Made by a program: the position numbers and the translations under genes. Positions 43,430-55,291 of a stretch of 64,000 nucleotides of DNA are shown here, one piece after another. This stretch comes from Spisula solida (taxonomy: Eukaryota > Mollusca > Bivalvia > Venerida > Mactridae): NCBI GenBank assembly GCA_947247005.1, contig OX365956.1, positions 999,501-1,063,500 of the forward strand, read 5' to 3'. The notes beneath the pieces are model-generated. The model was not told where the DNA came from and ran no database searches. It saw only the letters and a list, made by a program, of their open reading frames with translations. The stretch's first letter is position 1. Every line of letters starts with the position of its first letter.

Positions 43430-44621
43430 ACTGATTGGCTGTTTCTTGGAGATTTTAAGGAACTGTAATGATCCTGGTTTATTAAGTCGGATAGATTATA
43501 ATTTCAATTATGTTATTATGGCTATATAATTATCATTTTCTCTTTGATATATTAATTCACATGTCTTTTATCTGGTTGTTTGACTTCATTCATATATTTT
43601 ATAAATAAATATCCTTTTATCTGGCATTATTGATTTGTGCGTTCATGATCTGTCTCCCTTTTTAAGGCCGTAGTAATAAATAAATTAAAGGTATACTGTA
43701 CATGGATGATTATGATCAATTGTTAATTGTACAAAGTTATTTATGATATTGATAGTATACATTTTACTTAGCGGAGCCGGCGGGGACACTTTTTATGGCA
43801 ATATGGAACTACTGAGATCTTTTTATTTGATGTAATATTGCGGGTTTAACTGATTAATGCAGTGAGTCTATGTGGTTTCTTTATAGTTAACCAGCGTTTG
43901 AGTTAAGTGGAGTGTAAATTGCTTTTCGTGATATGCCCTCTTTGTGTGTTACGACTCCTGCCAGAGAGGTAGGGAGTATGTCGTTGGGATCACAATTTGG
44001 TGTATATGTAATTTTCAAAGTTCCGATGAGGCCCTGTTGACGAGATGTATGGAATATTACCGAAGGGTTTTACCGGTAACTCATATATTAGGCTGGTCTT
44101 AATATAAGACGTACTATTTTATGTATGTCCGAGCAATCCAATGGAAGCACTAGAGTAGCTCTGTGAGGTGTAGGTCCTGCGGCAGTTGATTGTCGTATGT
44201 TGAACTGTGGAACGTATGGCCCTGAATTGGAAGTAAGGGTGGTCTATGATATATCTGGGTAGCGAACCCCTATTCAGAATATAGTCTAGCATACTAGCAT
44301 TTGGCATAGGGGAGTTACACTGCATTATTGAGGGGTGGAAGTTGTTCTGGACGTTAGTAGCCTTGGTCAGGGGAACAATGTTCAATAGTGCGGGTTACCA
44401 CAGATCACTATTCTAGGTAGTCTACTAGATGTTTATGGAACTGTACTGAATTTATTTGCCTCCATATAATGGGGTTCAGTAATCAAGTTCTTTAATACGG
44501 AGTGGAAATTGGGTTGTAAAAATATAGGGTTTATGGTCTCATCATGAAGCTTAATTTAAATGCTGTTTGACTGAGTGGGTATAAAAGCTAATATGGGGTT
44601 TAACACCATCTGCTCTTTGTC

Positions 44622-44707
44622 AATGCCGAGGGTAGTGACGGCAAACGCATACCTCGATGGTTTTCTAGGTTGAAAATCGGGGAAAGGGTTGGAAAAGAGT
44701 AGGGAAT
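44622..44707 (+). repeat. 86-bp direct repeat, copy 2
   Basis: Second copy of 32687-32772, in the same orientation, inside the LARD-like element. Confidence 0.88.
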
Positions 44708-44969
44708 TTGCCGTAAACCACTGGATGTTGTTAAATTGTTATATTATTCTATTATAGTAAGTAGAATTAGACTTTATTGTCTTGTCAACATCGACAGAGC
44801 ACACTCTGCTCGGTTGTTGGCAGATTACAGCCCTGCAGATACTCAATCCCATTTTGGTGAGAAGAACAACTGAGGGTTTGTAAATTTATCTATATTATAG
44901 ATATTCTGGATCTGTAGACTTGTCTACCCTGTGTTAAAGTGCAATAGTGGATCAGATTAACCTGTCTGA

Positions 44970-45420
44970 AGCACCTGGTCATCTTGTCCGGGTCATCATT
45001 ATTCACTCATTGGAAGTAGATCCTAAGAGCCAGTCATTTGACGGTTATATAAAAGTTCAGTTGTGTATCAGTTCCCCTTTACTGAAACGTTTTGGTCATT
45101 TTGTCCAAAGTGATGCTTCTGATACTTAAAATACATAAACTGGTATTTGGTAGGACTTCTTGTCTTCTGATCCAGTGGTTGTAAATCTACTTACAGTTTG
45201 ATTGGATAACGACCTTGACATTTTGTCGGTCAATTTCTATTCTCGCTATGAGTAGCAGTTCGCTAAATCTGAGTCAGGATAGGGCATTTTGTCGATTCTG
45301 TCTCAGTAGTTAGATTGTGTTACAACGGCCTGGACTTTTTGTCGGTCACATGATCTAAATTGCAGTCTGTTGAATTTGAGTTAAAGTATTGACATTTTGT
45401 CGGTTTTGTCACGGAAATAC
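44970..45420 (+). repeat. Dispersed CATTTTGTCSG words in the LARD interior
   Basis: GGTCATCTTGTCC, GGTCATTTTGTCC, GACATTTTGTCGG, GGCATTTTGTCG, GACTTTTTGTCGG and GACATTTTGTCGG occur at irregular spacing within 450 bp, all in the same orientation. Confidence 0.6.
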
Positions 45421-46594
45421 ATTAGACGGAATGGCAACTCATTCGACCCCCCACTATATTTCCTATATAGGCCGCCATACTGGAATGAAATATCGCGATC
45501 GGCTTACTTGTACGAGACTTAACGAGACTTGGCGAGATTCTCAAGTTGGCGCTATTTTTCCCCGCTAGCCGCCGCCATCTTGGATTATTTCATAAATTCA
45601 GCCTAATTTGTCAATGAGATATTTGTTTTCATTTAAAGCAACTCTTCGTCAAAATAAGCAAAAATGGGAATTTATTTGTTCCCTTATGTGTTTGGAAAGT
45701 TTTTGTATAGATAGTTTGGACGATTCATCTGTCAATTGTGACATAGACCACATTTTCTGTGACCTATCCTGATCGATAAATTTTCAATCGACGGGTTTTG
45801 GATTGCTTCCGATATTTACTTTTTTAAACCCCTAAGGAAACTTATTTACGACTGTTTTTCTAATAAATCAATATTTTTTGTGATCTTTGGGGTGTCCTCT
45901 ATTTGTTGAAAATGATCAAACCACTTAGTTTTGTGGTTTTGACACGAAAAAAAGACTTCTTTTGGATAAGTCATGTTCACAATTATCGTGCTTACCGAAG
46001 CGCGCAATGCATTATGGGTAGTCAGGTCATAATTAGGCTATTTTTAGACCTGCTTATCCGTTCTGTGTATATCCGTGGTTTTGTCTCAGTAAATAATCAG
46101 ATATACTTGTCCGAACCCTTTTGTAGCAGCTTTTCTTCAGTAACTTCCGGTCTGATAAGATAAAAGCAATGCCTGTTGTCTATTCATCTACGACATACAA
46201 AAACAAGACAGTTTGTATATTCATCTGTGACTTCACCTGACAAAAGTTCTTGAACACTGAATGGGTACAATGGTGATGTGAACCCAGTGTGAACATCTGA
46301 CAGCTCAGTGATAGTTTTCCATGGTGAGATGTGTATGGCCCAGAAGAAACAGGGTGTGGTGAATTGTAGAATACGACCACACTGCTCAGTGAAGTTACCA
46401 GATGATCCTAAGCAATGTCAGGGAAACTGATACCAAAGAAATGTGAAGTACCATTGTATGTGTAGATGTAGGACCATGGTATACCAGTACTGAATAAGAT
46501 GTATGTCATGTCAAAAGATCAAACAGCCAGGAACAATTGCCAGATATATAGAATGCAAGGAAAATAGTATGGAGTATGGCAGAAGATAGAACTT

Positions 46595-46690
46595 GCAGAT
46601 GTGTCGTGTGCCACATTAGAGATGCGGATGTGTCGTGTGCCACATTAGAGATGCGGATGTGTCGTGTGCCACATTAGAGATGCGGATGCA
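46595..46690 (+). repeat. 29-bp tandem repeat
   Basis: Three full units of GATGTGTCGTGTGCCACATT plus AGAGATGCG, and the start of a fourth. Confidence 0.92.
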
Positions 46691-47009
46691 GTTGTGTTGG
46701 ATAATGCTGTGCTACTCCTATGTGTGATGTAGCAGAAATCTGTCAAACTGAATGTTGATGTCTTCATGGAGAATAGTTGGGACTGTACGAAAAGATTGAC
46801 CCAACATTACCACTGCAAAATTGAGACTTTAATTAGATGCATATGAACAGCTATTAACAGGGTGACGTTGTTTGCCTTAAACAGGGAGTTAATATTAAGA
46901 AATTTGACGAGACATGACATATGAACTTGACCGTAGTACTGAGGTTGACTAATTATCAGGCCAGGGTTGCTTTGTCCTGTACATGTATATCTGATCAAAC
47001 AATTTCAGT

Positions 47010-47400
47010 AAAGACTTGGTCATTTTGTCCAGCCAACCTGATTTTGTTGTTGTTGTTACTTCTATATCCATACGGCTTGGTCATCTTGTCCAGCCAAACC
47101 GGATTTGTGAAACGACAACTCATTTCTCCATTAGGCTTGGTCATGTTGTCCAGCCGAACTGGATTGGTACAGCGTTGCTTATGTCAGTTAGGCTTGGTCA
47201 TCTTGTCCAGCAAACCTGATTATTTGTAGTAACTTCTATTCCATACGGCGTGGTCATCTTGTCCCGCCGAACTGGATTTGTGAAACGAACACCTATGTAT
47301 TCCATTAGGCTTGGTCATGTTGTCCAGCCAAACTGGGTTGGTATAGCGTTTCTTTATGCATTTGGCTTGGTCATGTTGTCCAGCTGAAATGTGTACTTCG
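47010..47400 (+). repeat. Tandem array of about 60-bp units with CTTGGTCATSTTGTCCAGC
   Basis: Seven units. The core GGTCAT(T/C/G)TTGTCCAGCC is far better conserved than the spacer, which suggests constraint on the core or spread of the core alone. Confidence 0.88.
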
Positions 47401-47566
47401 GTAGAATAGACCGATCATGCATGATGTTCCTGTGGGTGCGGAAGGATTAACTGAGGCCTTCAATTTATGTGGGTATTAATTTAGGGTTACTGAATTGTAT
47501 TTTAAATCAGCTGGGTTAATTGTGGTCATGATTATTGAATTCATTTCTGGATTAAATTTGGCCAGT

Positions 47567-47760
47567 TGTCAGTTATTGGGTTATATATTCTGCAGGGGCA
47601 GTTAGTTTTTTCATGGTTACCAGTACCATTTTGTCAGTTTTTGGGTTATATTCTGCTGTGGCAGTTAGTTTTTTCATGGTTACCAGTACCATTTTGTCAG
47701 TTTATGGGTTATATTCTGCTGTGGCAGTTAGTTTTTTCATGGTTACAAGTACTGATTAAT
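47567..47760 (+). repeat. Three tandem units of 63-65 bp
   Basis: Units start TGTCAGTT at 47567, 47632 and 47695 and contain GGCAGTTAGTTTTTTCATGG and CCATTTTGTCAG. Confidence 0.92.
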
Positions 47761-47822
47761 TGGATATCTCTCAGACTTTAATAAACCTGTTTGCGGGGCT
47801 CTTCAAATAAAGTCGGGGGGAG

Positions 47823-48096
47823 TGTTGTATCGAGTGAATTCTGGGTTTTAGTGCCGAATTACGGGGGGTCCCGGGGTACGGTCTTTAGACCGTCCACTTT
47901 ACCCGGAATGAGGTTATGACGTCATATCGCGAGCGGAAGCTCGATGGCAGACGATTCCAGGCAGCTGCGTAGATGGACGATCCTACGAGAGTTCCAGGAC
48001 CAATAATAGATGCATGCACGACTTACCGACCACAGGACATCGGTGAATATATTCTCTTGTGACTTGTGCTTTAATTACCACCGGACGAACACTTCA
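47823..48096 (+). repeat. 3' LTR of the LARD-like element
   Basis: 274 bp, TGTTG...TTCA, preceded by a purine-rich tract with GGGGGGAG and followed by AGTA. Confidence 0.92.
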
Positions 48097-48473
48097 AGTA
48101 TATTTACCTGTTTACTGCGCATTCTTGCGTTTTCAATAGCGATCAAAAATCTTCCGGCAAGTATTTGACTGGAATTCGGACACGCGCTTTCGGAGGAAAT
48201 ACGTCATAATATTGTTCACGAAACGATAGGAATTCCCGAAATTATAGGAAAGAAGGATAATGTACAGCAATTCGATTCCTTTTTCATTTAAATAATCAAT
48301 ATTCAAATGCTATCCATAAATGTTCAGACAAAAATAAATAGAACCTAATGTTTTGCGTTCTATATATCTGCGAATTACGGGAGGTCCCGGGGTATGGTCT
48401 TTAGACCGTCCGCTTTACCCAGAATGCATGATTATGACGTCACATCGCTAGCGGAAGCTCGATGGCAGACGAT

Positions 48474-49130
48474 TCGAGGTGGCAAGGGATACAGCTTTTG
48501 CTGATTTTCAGGTTCCGACTGACCGCAAGTAGTAAAAGCTATTTTTTGAAAATACACAATGAGACTGGAAAGTCTTTCGGCATCAGTCCGGGAGTCTAGG
48601 CAACATGGATGGAAAAAAACATCCAGACATAAGGCCTATACATTAGGTTGTGAAATTATGGCCCTTTAATTTACCCCCCACCCTCCCAATTTGCAGGGGA
48701 AAAATTACCAAAGTGACCACTTTCACAACATACACAGTTCTTTTAAACCCAATGCAATCCTATTTTTGGCTCCATTTTACAAATAAAGTACACCTGAGCT
48801 AAGTTATGCCACCAAGAAAAGTGTCTCCCATACAAGCCGTTTTTTTCGCAATTTGCTGTCAAACTTACATTTGGTTTCTAGCACGCTAAAATCTCACTTC
48901 CGCCAGTGGTTGAAACCTCCTTTTTGAAGAGTCATAAAATCATTCAGAGCTAGCTGAGATTTAGTTTCTATCATTTTTTCAAAAATATGAAGCCTTATTT
49001 TCACGTAATTAAAACAGAATTGCATATAGAAAATACCAAATTAATTTTTGGTGCCCATTAATAAGCTCTACCCTAAATATTTGTTATTTTCAGGACCCCC
49101 CTCTACCCAGTATATACCCTGCCACCTCGA
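48474..49130. mobile_element. MITE inside the solo LTR
   Basis: Left TCGAGGTGGCAAGGGATA and right TATACCCTGCCACCTCGA are inverted with one mismatch and one gap. The 657-bp body is non-coding. Confidence 0.82.
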
Positions 49131-49376
49131 GGCTACCCAGCTGCGTAGATAGACGTTCCTACAAAAGTTCCATGACGAATGATAGATGCATGCACGGCGT
49201 ACCGACCACAGAACATCGGTGAATATAATCTTTTGTGAATTGTGCTATAGTTAGACATAAGAAAGATAAAAAGAGTAAAACTAAGGAAGCCTTTATACAC
49301 TTGAAAAACGAAATTAAAAGACAAATTAAATTACAACAACATCTTACAACAACATCTTACAACAATATTATCCTCT

Positions 49377-50105
49377 TTTCCTATGGTTTCAGCCACTTAA
49401 GAATCAACATCCTATGTTTGCCCAAATATATTTTTGCAAGCTTGAAAAATGTTTAAAGTGTTATAGTTAGTCTTTTATCAATACAAATTGACCAAATTAT
49501 TTGGTCTACGTAGTCTTTTTGTAAAAATATAGCTATTTAACTGACCAGGGGTAGGTTTGTCTTAATTGTATAGTGTTTCCTATGGTTTCGGCCACTCTAG
49601 TTGAACATCCAAGAAATTATATTTTTTGAAGGATTCAAAGTGAAATATTTTTAGGTAATGTATCGTGGTGGTATGGGTTGTGGCGCGGTATCAGAAATGG
49701 CGCACCTGAGATTAGTGGTATTTTCTTGAGTTTAAGACCCAAAATGACAATACATTTCCAGCATATTTTTGGAAGGATGTATGGTTTTGGTCTGTAATGC
49801 AAATAAACAATGTTCAAAGTAACATGTCAACTAATGTTTAACATAAATTTATTTACACTCAATGCCTGCAGAGAGTGAAGCACCCTATTTTTTCAAGAGG
49901 CCCACTAAAAAAGTCACATTTTCATGATTTTTTCTTCTTTTTGTTACAAAATCACTTAAATCGGCTTAATTTCCTAAAAATTTATTCTTGAACAATATTG
50001 GGAAGTGTATTCTAGTTTTTGCATGCATTCCACATAATGGAGTAAAAAAATCCACTCTTTGAGCTATATTTTTCAAAATAAGGGGGTGGCTGAAACCATA
50101 GGAAA
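49377..50105. mobile_element. MITE with 20-bp perfect TIRs
   Basis: TTTCCTATGGTTTCAGCCAC at 49377 and its perfect complement ending at 50105. A third, slightly changed copy of this end lies inside at about 49577. It splits the LINE upstream of the RT. Non-coding. Confidence 0.85.
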
Positions 50106-50428
50106 GGATGAAACCAGAGGAAAGAAGGATACATAGAGCATATTTTAGGTATGAAAGATCTTGATGAAGACAAACACACTAGCAACTGCAACTTTAATAC
50201 CAAGAAACTTTTTAGTCTCATCAAAAATGCAAAACAAGATACCACAGGAATTGCTAGCCTGCGCTATTACTGAATGCCGAAAACAACTATTTGCCGAAAA
50301 CAAACACAGATTGCTGAAAACAAACGATATTTTCTATTATGTTGTGTTCTTTGTTCAGGTAATCTTCCTAAAATCTGGACTTCCAAATGTGGTCCCACTT
50401 TTCAAAAAGGGAGATAAGGATGACCTAG

Positions 50429-51195
50429 TCCAAGGTCATTCCATTTCATCGTCAAAGCCGTTTGTTCTTTGAAACCTAACAGGTCAACGGCACAGTTTGA
50501 GTCGCGTTCATTTTATGACAAAATGTACGTTTTCAACAAAATAATCATTGATACCCTATCAATTGGACAATATTCTATCAGTATACCCCAAAAAACAAAC
50601 AGTTTCGCAAGAAATACCATCAATTCCGTCTATTGTTTCAAACCTGTCCAATTTCAATTTTTTTGTTTACGATCGCCATTTATTTGAATGGGATTATAAC
50701 AATAGTGTTCCGAAACGAACCACATGATCAATGTTTTGATTGTCGGCTGCGTAAATTGCAATATTTATTTGTGTAAATGGGAGTTACATGATTTATAGCA
50801 AAAATAACTTGTTTGTTTCTTATGTAAAGGTATATCTAAAGGTTTTATTTAATTTTAAGACGTTTTCGACCATGTTTCATGAAATAACGGATTTTTCGAA
50901 AACGGCTCTTGCACGCACCTGTGATAAATTAATTATTCAAAATGGCTGCGGAAGCTGATCAAACGCGGAAGTAAATAAACTTTAAGCAATATATGATTAT
51001 CAGTAGGTGTTACATTGACTGTTTTAAGACAAAACCCTTGAAAAATATTACATTTATACGTAAATTATAGTTTTTGGGCGATTTTTGAACAATGAACGTT
51101 AAGCTTAAACAGTTGATTATTGAAGAGGGTTATTCCATAACTTAAAAGCCGACACGTCGTAAATAAAAGACCATTTAGTTATGGTATCCAGAACT
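50429..51195. mobile_element. Insertion inside the LINE RT region
   Basis: The LINE protein similarity stops at AAGGATGACCTAG (50416-50428) and resumes at AAGGAAGACCCAG (51196-51208), which look like a target duplication of about 13 bp with two changes. The ends show only weak inverted similarity. The 0.77 kb body is non-coding and unclassified. Confidence 0.6.
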
Positions 51196-51632
51196 AAGGA
51201 AGACCCAGCAAATTATAGGCCCAACTCTTTAACATGTATTCTATGTAAAGTACTAGAATATATTGTAGCCTCAAACCTTACTGCCCATTTTATTAGAAAC
51301 AACATCCTCTATGATTTACAACATGGTTTTAGGGCATTTCGATCCTGTGAGACACAGCTTCTGCAACTTGTTGACAACTTAGCTAAAAATATGACCAATA
51401 GCCAACAGACAGATATGATTTTATTAGATTTTAGTAAAGCGTTTGATAAAGTTAGTCACCTTAAACTTCTATATAAATTACAGGAACATGGAGTAAACAA
51501 TACAGTAATCTTATGGATTAAATCATTTTTAATTGGTAGAACACAAACTGTAGTTCTGGAAGGTGATTCATCTTCAGAGGTCCCTGTTACATCTGGGGTG
51601 CCCCAAGGATCCGTACTAGGCCCATTACTTTT

Positions 51633-51883
51633 TATGCCCCCCTATCGATAGATGGGGAGGCATATAGTGATTCACCTGTCCGTCCGTTCGTCCGTCCTGG
51701 TTAACCTAAATTGACCGTTTCTTCTAGCATTAATATGGCTTGCTACAAAGCTTTCATACTTGCATGGATGTTGTGTATAAACACTCTCCACACGCCAGTA
51801 TCACCTAACCCCATTTTGACCTTCACCTTGACCTAATTTTGGACTTAGACTTATTTATGGACAAGGCTTCCACAGGGGGCATA
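51633..51883. mobile_element. 251-bp MITE with TATGCCCCC ends
   Basis: TATGCCCCC (51633) and GGGGGCATA (51875-51883) are perfect 9-bp TIRs. It interrupts the RT coding region between GPLLF and the FADD block. Its body contains tandem CCGT words (GTCCGTCCGTTCGTCCGTCC) and matches 15.4-15.6 kb in the other orientation. Confidence 0.82.
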
Positions 51884-53008
51884 AGCGTTTATTGAACGCA
51901 GTCTTGTTCTTTTATATATTAATGATTGATTTACCTGACCACATAACTTCACAGGTCCGTTTATTTGCTGATGACACTGCCGTATATTTAGCTGTAAATA
52001 ACACTCAAGATTGCCAAATTCTCCAAAATGACTTGAATGAATTGATGAAATGGGAAGAAATATGGGAAATGGAGTTCAATCCTAGTAAATGTGTTGTCTT
52101 AAATATTACCAAAAAAAGAAATCCTATTACTTATAATTATATATTACATGGCCATATCTTAGAATCGGTTGACAGTGCCAAATTTATACCTTGGAGTAAA
52201 CATATCAAATGACCTCTCATGGAATAAACACATGAATCAAATAACTAATAATGCTGCTAAAACCCTTGGCTTCCTTCGCAGAAATATACTAACCAAAAAC
52301 CAAAAAATTAAAGAAGTTACATATAAAACACTGGTGAGACCCCAGGTGGAATATGCCTCATCTGTGTGGAGCCCCCATACTCAAACTAATATTAACAAAA
52401 TAGAAAAAGTCCAACGCAGAGCCATAAGATGGGTGAAAAATAACTACTCCCCGTATGACAGTGTCACCAGCATGCAAAACGAACTTGGTTGGCAGACCGG
52501 GCAACGCGACAGACGAGACCTCACGAGACTGACCATGTTTTATAAAATTGTGTATGGTTTGGTGGCCGTGCCAGATCATCATATCTTGTGGCACCTGTGA
52601 GAATGACACGCCACATGCACTCACTTTCATACAGACAAATTCATACCACTGCTAGCTACTATAAATATTCATTCTTTCCTTACACAGTCGTTCTTTGGAA
52701 TAGCTTACCAAGCCACATAGTCCTTCAACTAGACCTAGAGGGGTTTAAGAACCATCTTAGCCCCTCTCTCATCTCAAACCGCCCCTGAGTACCGGAACAG
52801 TGTTTTTATCAGCTTTTAAACTATAAATACTTCACCTTTTATTTAACACTATCACACTTTATTTCTTCTCACTTTCTCACTTTGAAGTCTTCTTTCATTA
52901 CTGTTAAATTGCTTTTATCTTACACCTGACGCGCACCTGCTAGTTTCCTCGAAAGGGGCTTAAGCAGTATTTATAGATAGATAGTTATTACCACCGGACT
53001 ACACTTCA

Positions 53009-54530
53009 GTATTTTATAATGTTCCCACAGGAAATCATGTGGTATCAAAATTTTTGTTGAACGCAGCTGCGGTATATTTCTTTCATTTAGTAGCATGGCT
53101 ACAGCTTGGCATACATTATACCATCGTAATAATTATGTTAATACGTTTTTATCTTGATAAAGAGCGCCTTCGGGTATTTCCGGATAATTTATCATTGACG
53201 ACTATTTTGCAATGCAATCTAATTAAAAGCAATCTAATTAAAACACGCTACGCTATGAGGTTCTGATGACCTATAGAAGGTCACCTCAGGCGACCTTTCC
53301 CATAAGCCAATCGGCGCCTTGCTTTCAGAATTCTGAAAGCGATTTGATTCTATTTTTAAATACGGTAGTTATCACAAACGCATGCATCTTATGCACCTAC
53401 TTCATTCTGATCACCTCGGTCTTTATGCATTGCAATGCCCAGTCACATAGAATCCTGCATTTTTCACGCAGAAAACATGTCCGCGCATTTTCAATGTCCG
53501 TGTGTGCGGGTACGCATTTTGTTGTGGCCGATTAATAAACAATGTCGGCAACCTAAAACCCGATAAACGCTTGCTTTTTAAATGAAAATCATTAACGACC
53601 TGCGTCAAACATCCAGACGATCTAGACTCATTCGTATTACGTCACATACATTTCCAAGTGCTAAAAGGGGCGTAGCCAGGCTTGAATTGATGAATTACGC
53701 AAACAAGTCTTGAAGTTGGTGGTCATGGTTGGGGTCCTCATGATTGTGGAAATTTGGGACTTTAATGACATTTTAGCCATATTTATATTTTTACTTTTCA
53801 CATAATTGTTACGCACGTGCGTACGTGTGTTTCGCTGGCCTGGCCCCTGGCTGAGGCACTATTTTTACTAATCAATCTAGTGAACAAGGTCGTTATTTGG
53901 TCATAACAGCACGTTACTACGAGTGTGACGTTCAACTGAAACGATATTGCATGTTTGTTATCATTAATTTAGGATAAAAAATTCTGGAAAGTGCGCGCAA
54001 ACTGGCCACAGGTAACTGTATCATAAATAAAAGAGTGTACAAAAAAAAATATTTTTTTATAAAATTTATAATATCTTAGAAAGGTTCATAACACGGGAAA
54101 TTGACCACAAAGTCACTGAGGTGCAGTTTGGTTTTAATAAACATTTCATACTCAGGTGTTATTTTAAATATAATTACATAATCAGAAACTAGCGAGCTAC
54201 GACTTTAATTTGATATCATGATTTCAAAAATCCGTCTATAAATAAGAACATAAACAGGGCGTGAACTCACTTTCTTTTGACCTAGTGACCTATTTTTTGA
54301 TCCCAGATGACCCAGTTATGAACTTGACCTAGATTTCATAGAAGAAATTGTTTTACTCTTTATCAATGATACAGTTACCTGTGAAACTGGCAGCCATTAT
54401 TTTAAGGTAGCTGAAATTGAACCCATCAGTTTGTAACTGTGTCAAGAAATAATTTAATTTTTCAAGTTGGAAAAAACATGTTTTTTAACAAAAATCATTA
54501 TGCTAAATTGAAAGTATACATGTACGTAAA
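53009..54530. other. No recognisable gene
   Basis: At 54280-54345 a single inverted unit resembles the pearl-like core (TTGACCTAGTGACC, TGACCCAGTTATGAACTTGA). Otherwise nothing supported. Confidence 0.45.
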
Positions 54531-55276
54531 CAGTCTTCGAAATTAGTTTTTCAATTGAACTAGCCAGTCGGGCGGGTTACTTGCAGAAAAACACCCGCCC
54601 AAATTTAAAATTACCCGCCCGACAATTTTTCTACAAAATGTAACGATGGGCTCATACATCAATAAACTAGCAAAAAGTTCAAAACTATTGATTCTGTTAT
54701 TTTTTATTTCACTTTAGCATAATAATCAGTCAATCTCTGAGCTGTAGAACGAAATTAACTTTGATAAAACAGTCTCAGAAAATTCACAAGCTGTTGTTCG
54801 CCCTCCGTCATATTGCGTTTGATCACCTTACTCGGTATGCCGCCCTCGATGTATTTCAGAGGCCACGACATTTTACTTTAATAGTATTTGTTTACTTTTT
54901 ACCGGAAACGAAAAGAAAATAAATATTTAGGAATAGAAATTATTTTTAAAACGGAAAGTCAGTCGAATCGACGGAAATGTAGTTACGAAAACAAGCGTCT
55001 GGCGGAGAGCGCCCTCTGGTGGAAACTATTTTTAGACGATACGTCATATAGCTGGTGATGTTGTTTAGGCTATTTTTAGCCTCGTAAACAGATTCCGGAT
55101 TTCCGACAAAGATGATGATTTTTCGCGAGTGTAAATATGTATTTTTAAACGTTTTAGGCAAATTATATTGGGATTTTTTTACTCTCCAAGTCCGGAGACG
55201 TCAATGGGGAATGTTACACGCCCAAATCGAAATTTACCCGCCATGGCGATCGGGCGAGTCCTAATTTCGAAGACTG
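54531..55276 (+). mobile_element. MITE copy 1, CAGTCTTCG family
   Basis: 16-bp TIRs CAGTCTTCGAAATTAG, flanked by CGTAAA on both sides (54525-54530, 55277-55282). It has about 190 bp more than copy 2, in the segment near 54650-54840. Subterminal blocks are rich in CCCGCCC and GGGCGGG. Non-coding. Confidence 0.88.
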
Positions 55277-55291
55277 CGTAAAAGATATTTA

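Larger units (their letters stand above)
31424..48096 (+). mobile_element. Large non-coding LTR retrotransposon (LARD-like), host of the Gypsy insertion
   Basis: Two direct LTRs (31424-32244, 47823-48096) start TGTTG and end TTCA. AGTA stands outside both (31420-31423, 48097-48100). TGGCGACGAGGAAAA directly follows the 5' LTR as a primer-binding site, and AAAGTCGGGGGGAG precedes the 3' LTR as polypurine tract, so it is complete and plus-oriented. After removing the Gypsy element and a MITE in the 5' LTR it is about 6.3 kb. The internal part (32245-33613 and 43434-47822) has no gag or pol, only tandem repeats and a recurrent CATNTTGTC word. It would need proteins supplied by a related element. 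The LTRs differ at about five sites, so it is older than the nested Gypsy. Confidence 0.88.
50335..52788 (+). pseudogene. Decayed LINE reverse transcriptase
   Basis: The lead-in PLFKKGDK (about 50385-50415) is separated from ANYRPNSLTC (51205 on) by an insertion. Then come QHGFRAFRSCETQL, LLDFSKAFDKVSH (catalytic Asp), SGVPQGSVLGPLLF (to about 51630), a second insertion, and VRLFADDTAVYL with FADD at 51964-51975. Frameshifts lie near 52180 and near 52585; the C-terminal part includes VLWNSLPSHI. The order and motifs fit the jockey/CR1 group. It cannot make a functional enzyme. Confidence 0.88.
49252..52985 (+). mobile_element. Jockey/CR1-like LINE, 5'-truncated, with three nested insertions
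   Basis: Interrupts the solo LTR. ATAGTTA occurs at the left junction (about 49247-49253) and again after the GATA-repeat tail at the right junction (about 52981-52987), consistent with a target duplication. Remnants of the RT linker (49255-49345), pre-RT region (50150-50430) and RT (51200-52788) are in order, followed by a short 3' UTR. Confidence 0.85.
48349..53008 (+). repeat. Older solo LTR of the LARD family, interrupted
   Basis: LTR segments lie at 48349-48473, 49131-49251 and 52986-53008 (GCGAATTACGGGAGGTCC, GATGCATGCACGGCGTACCG, ACCACCGGACTACACTTCA). They are clearly more diverged from 47823-48096 than the two LARD LTRs are from each other. No partner LTR or internal region was seen, so it is a solo LTR split by two later insertions. 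Confidence 0.8.

Noticed and set aside
50161..50472. Separate small gene
   Set aside because: Its only meaningful part (PLFKKGDK) is the lead-in of the decayed LINE reverse transcriptase.
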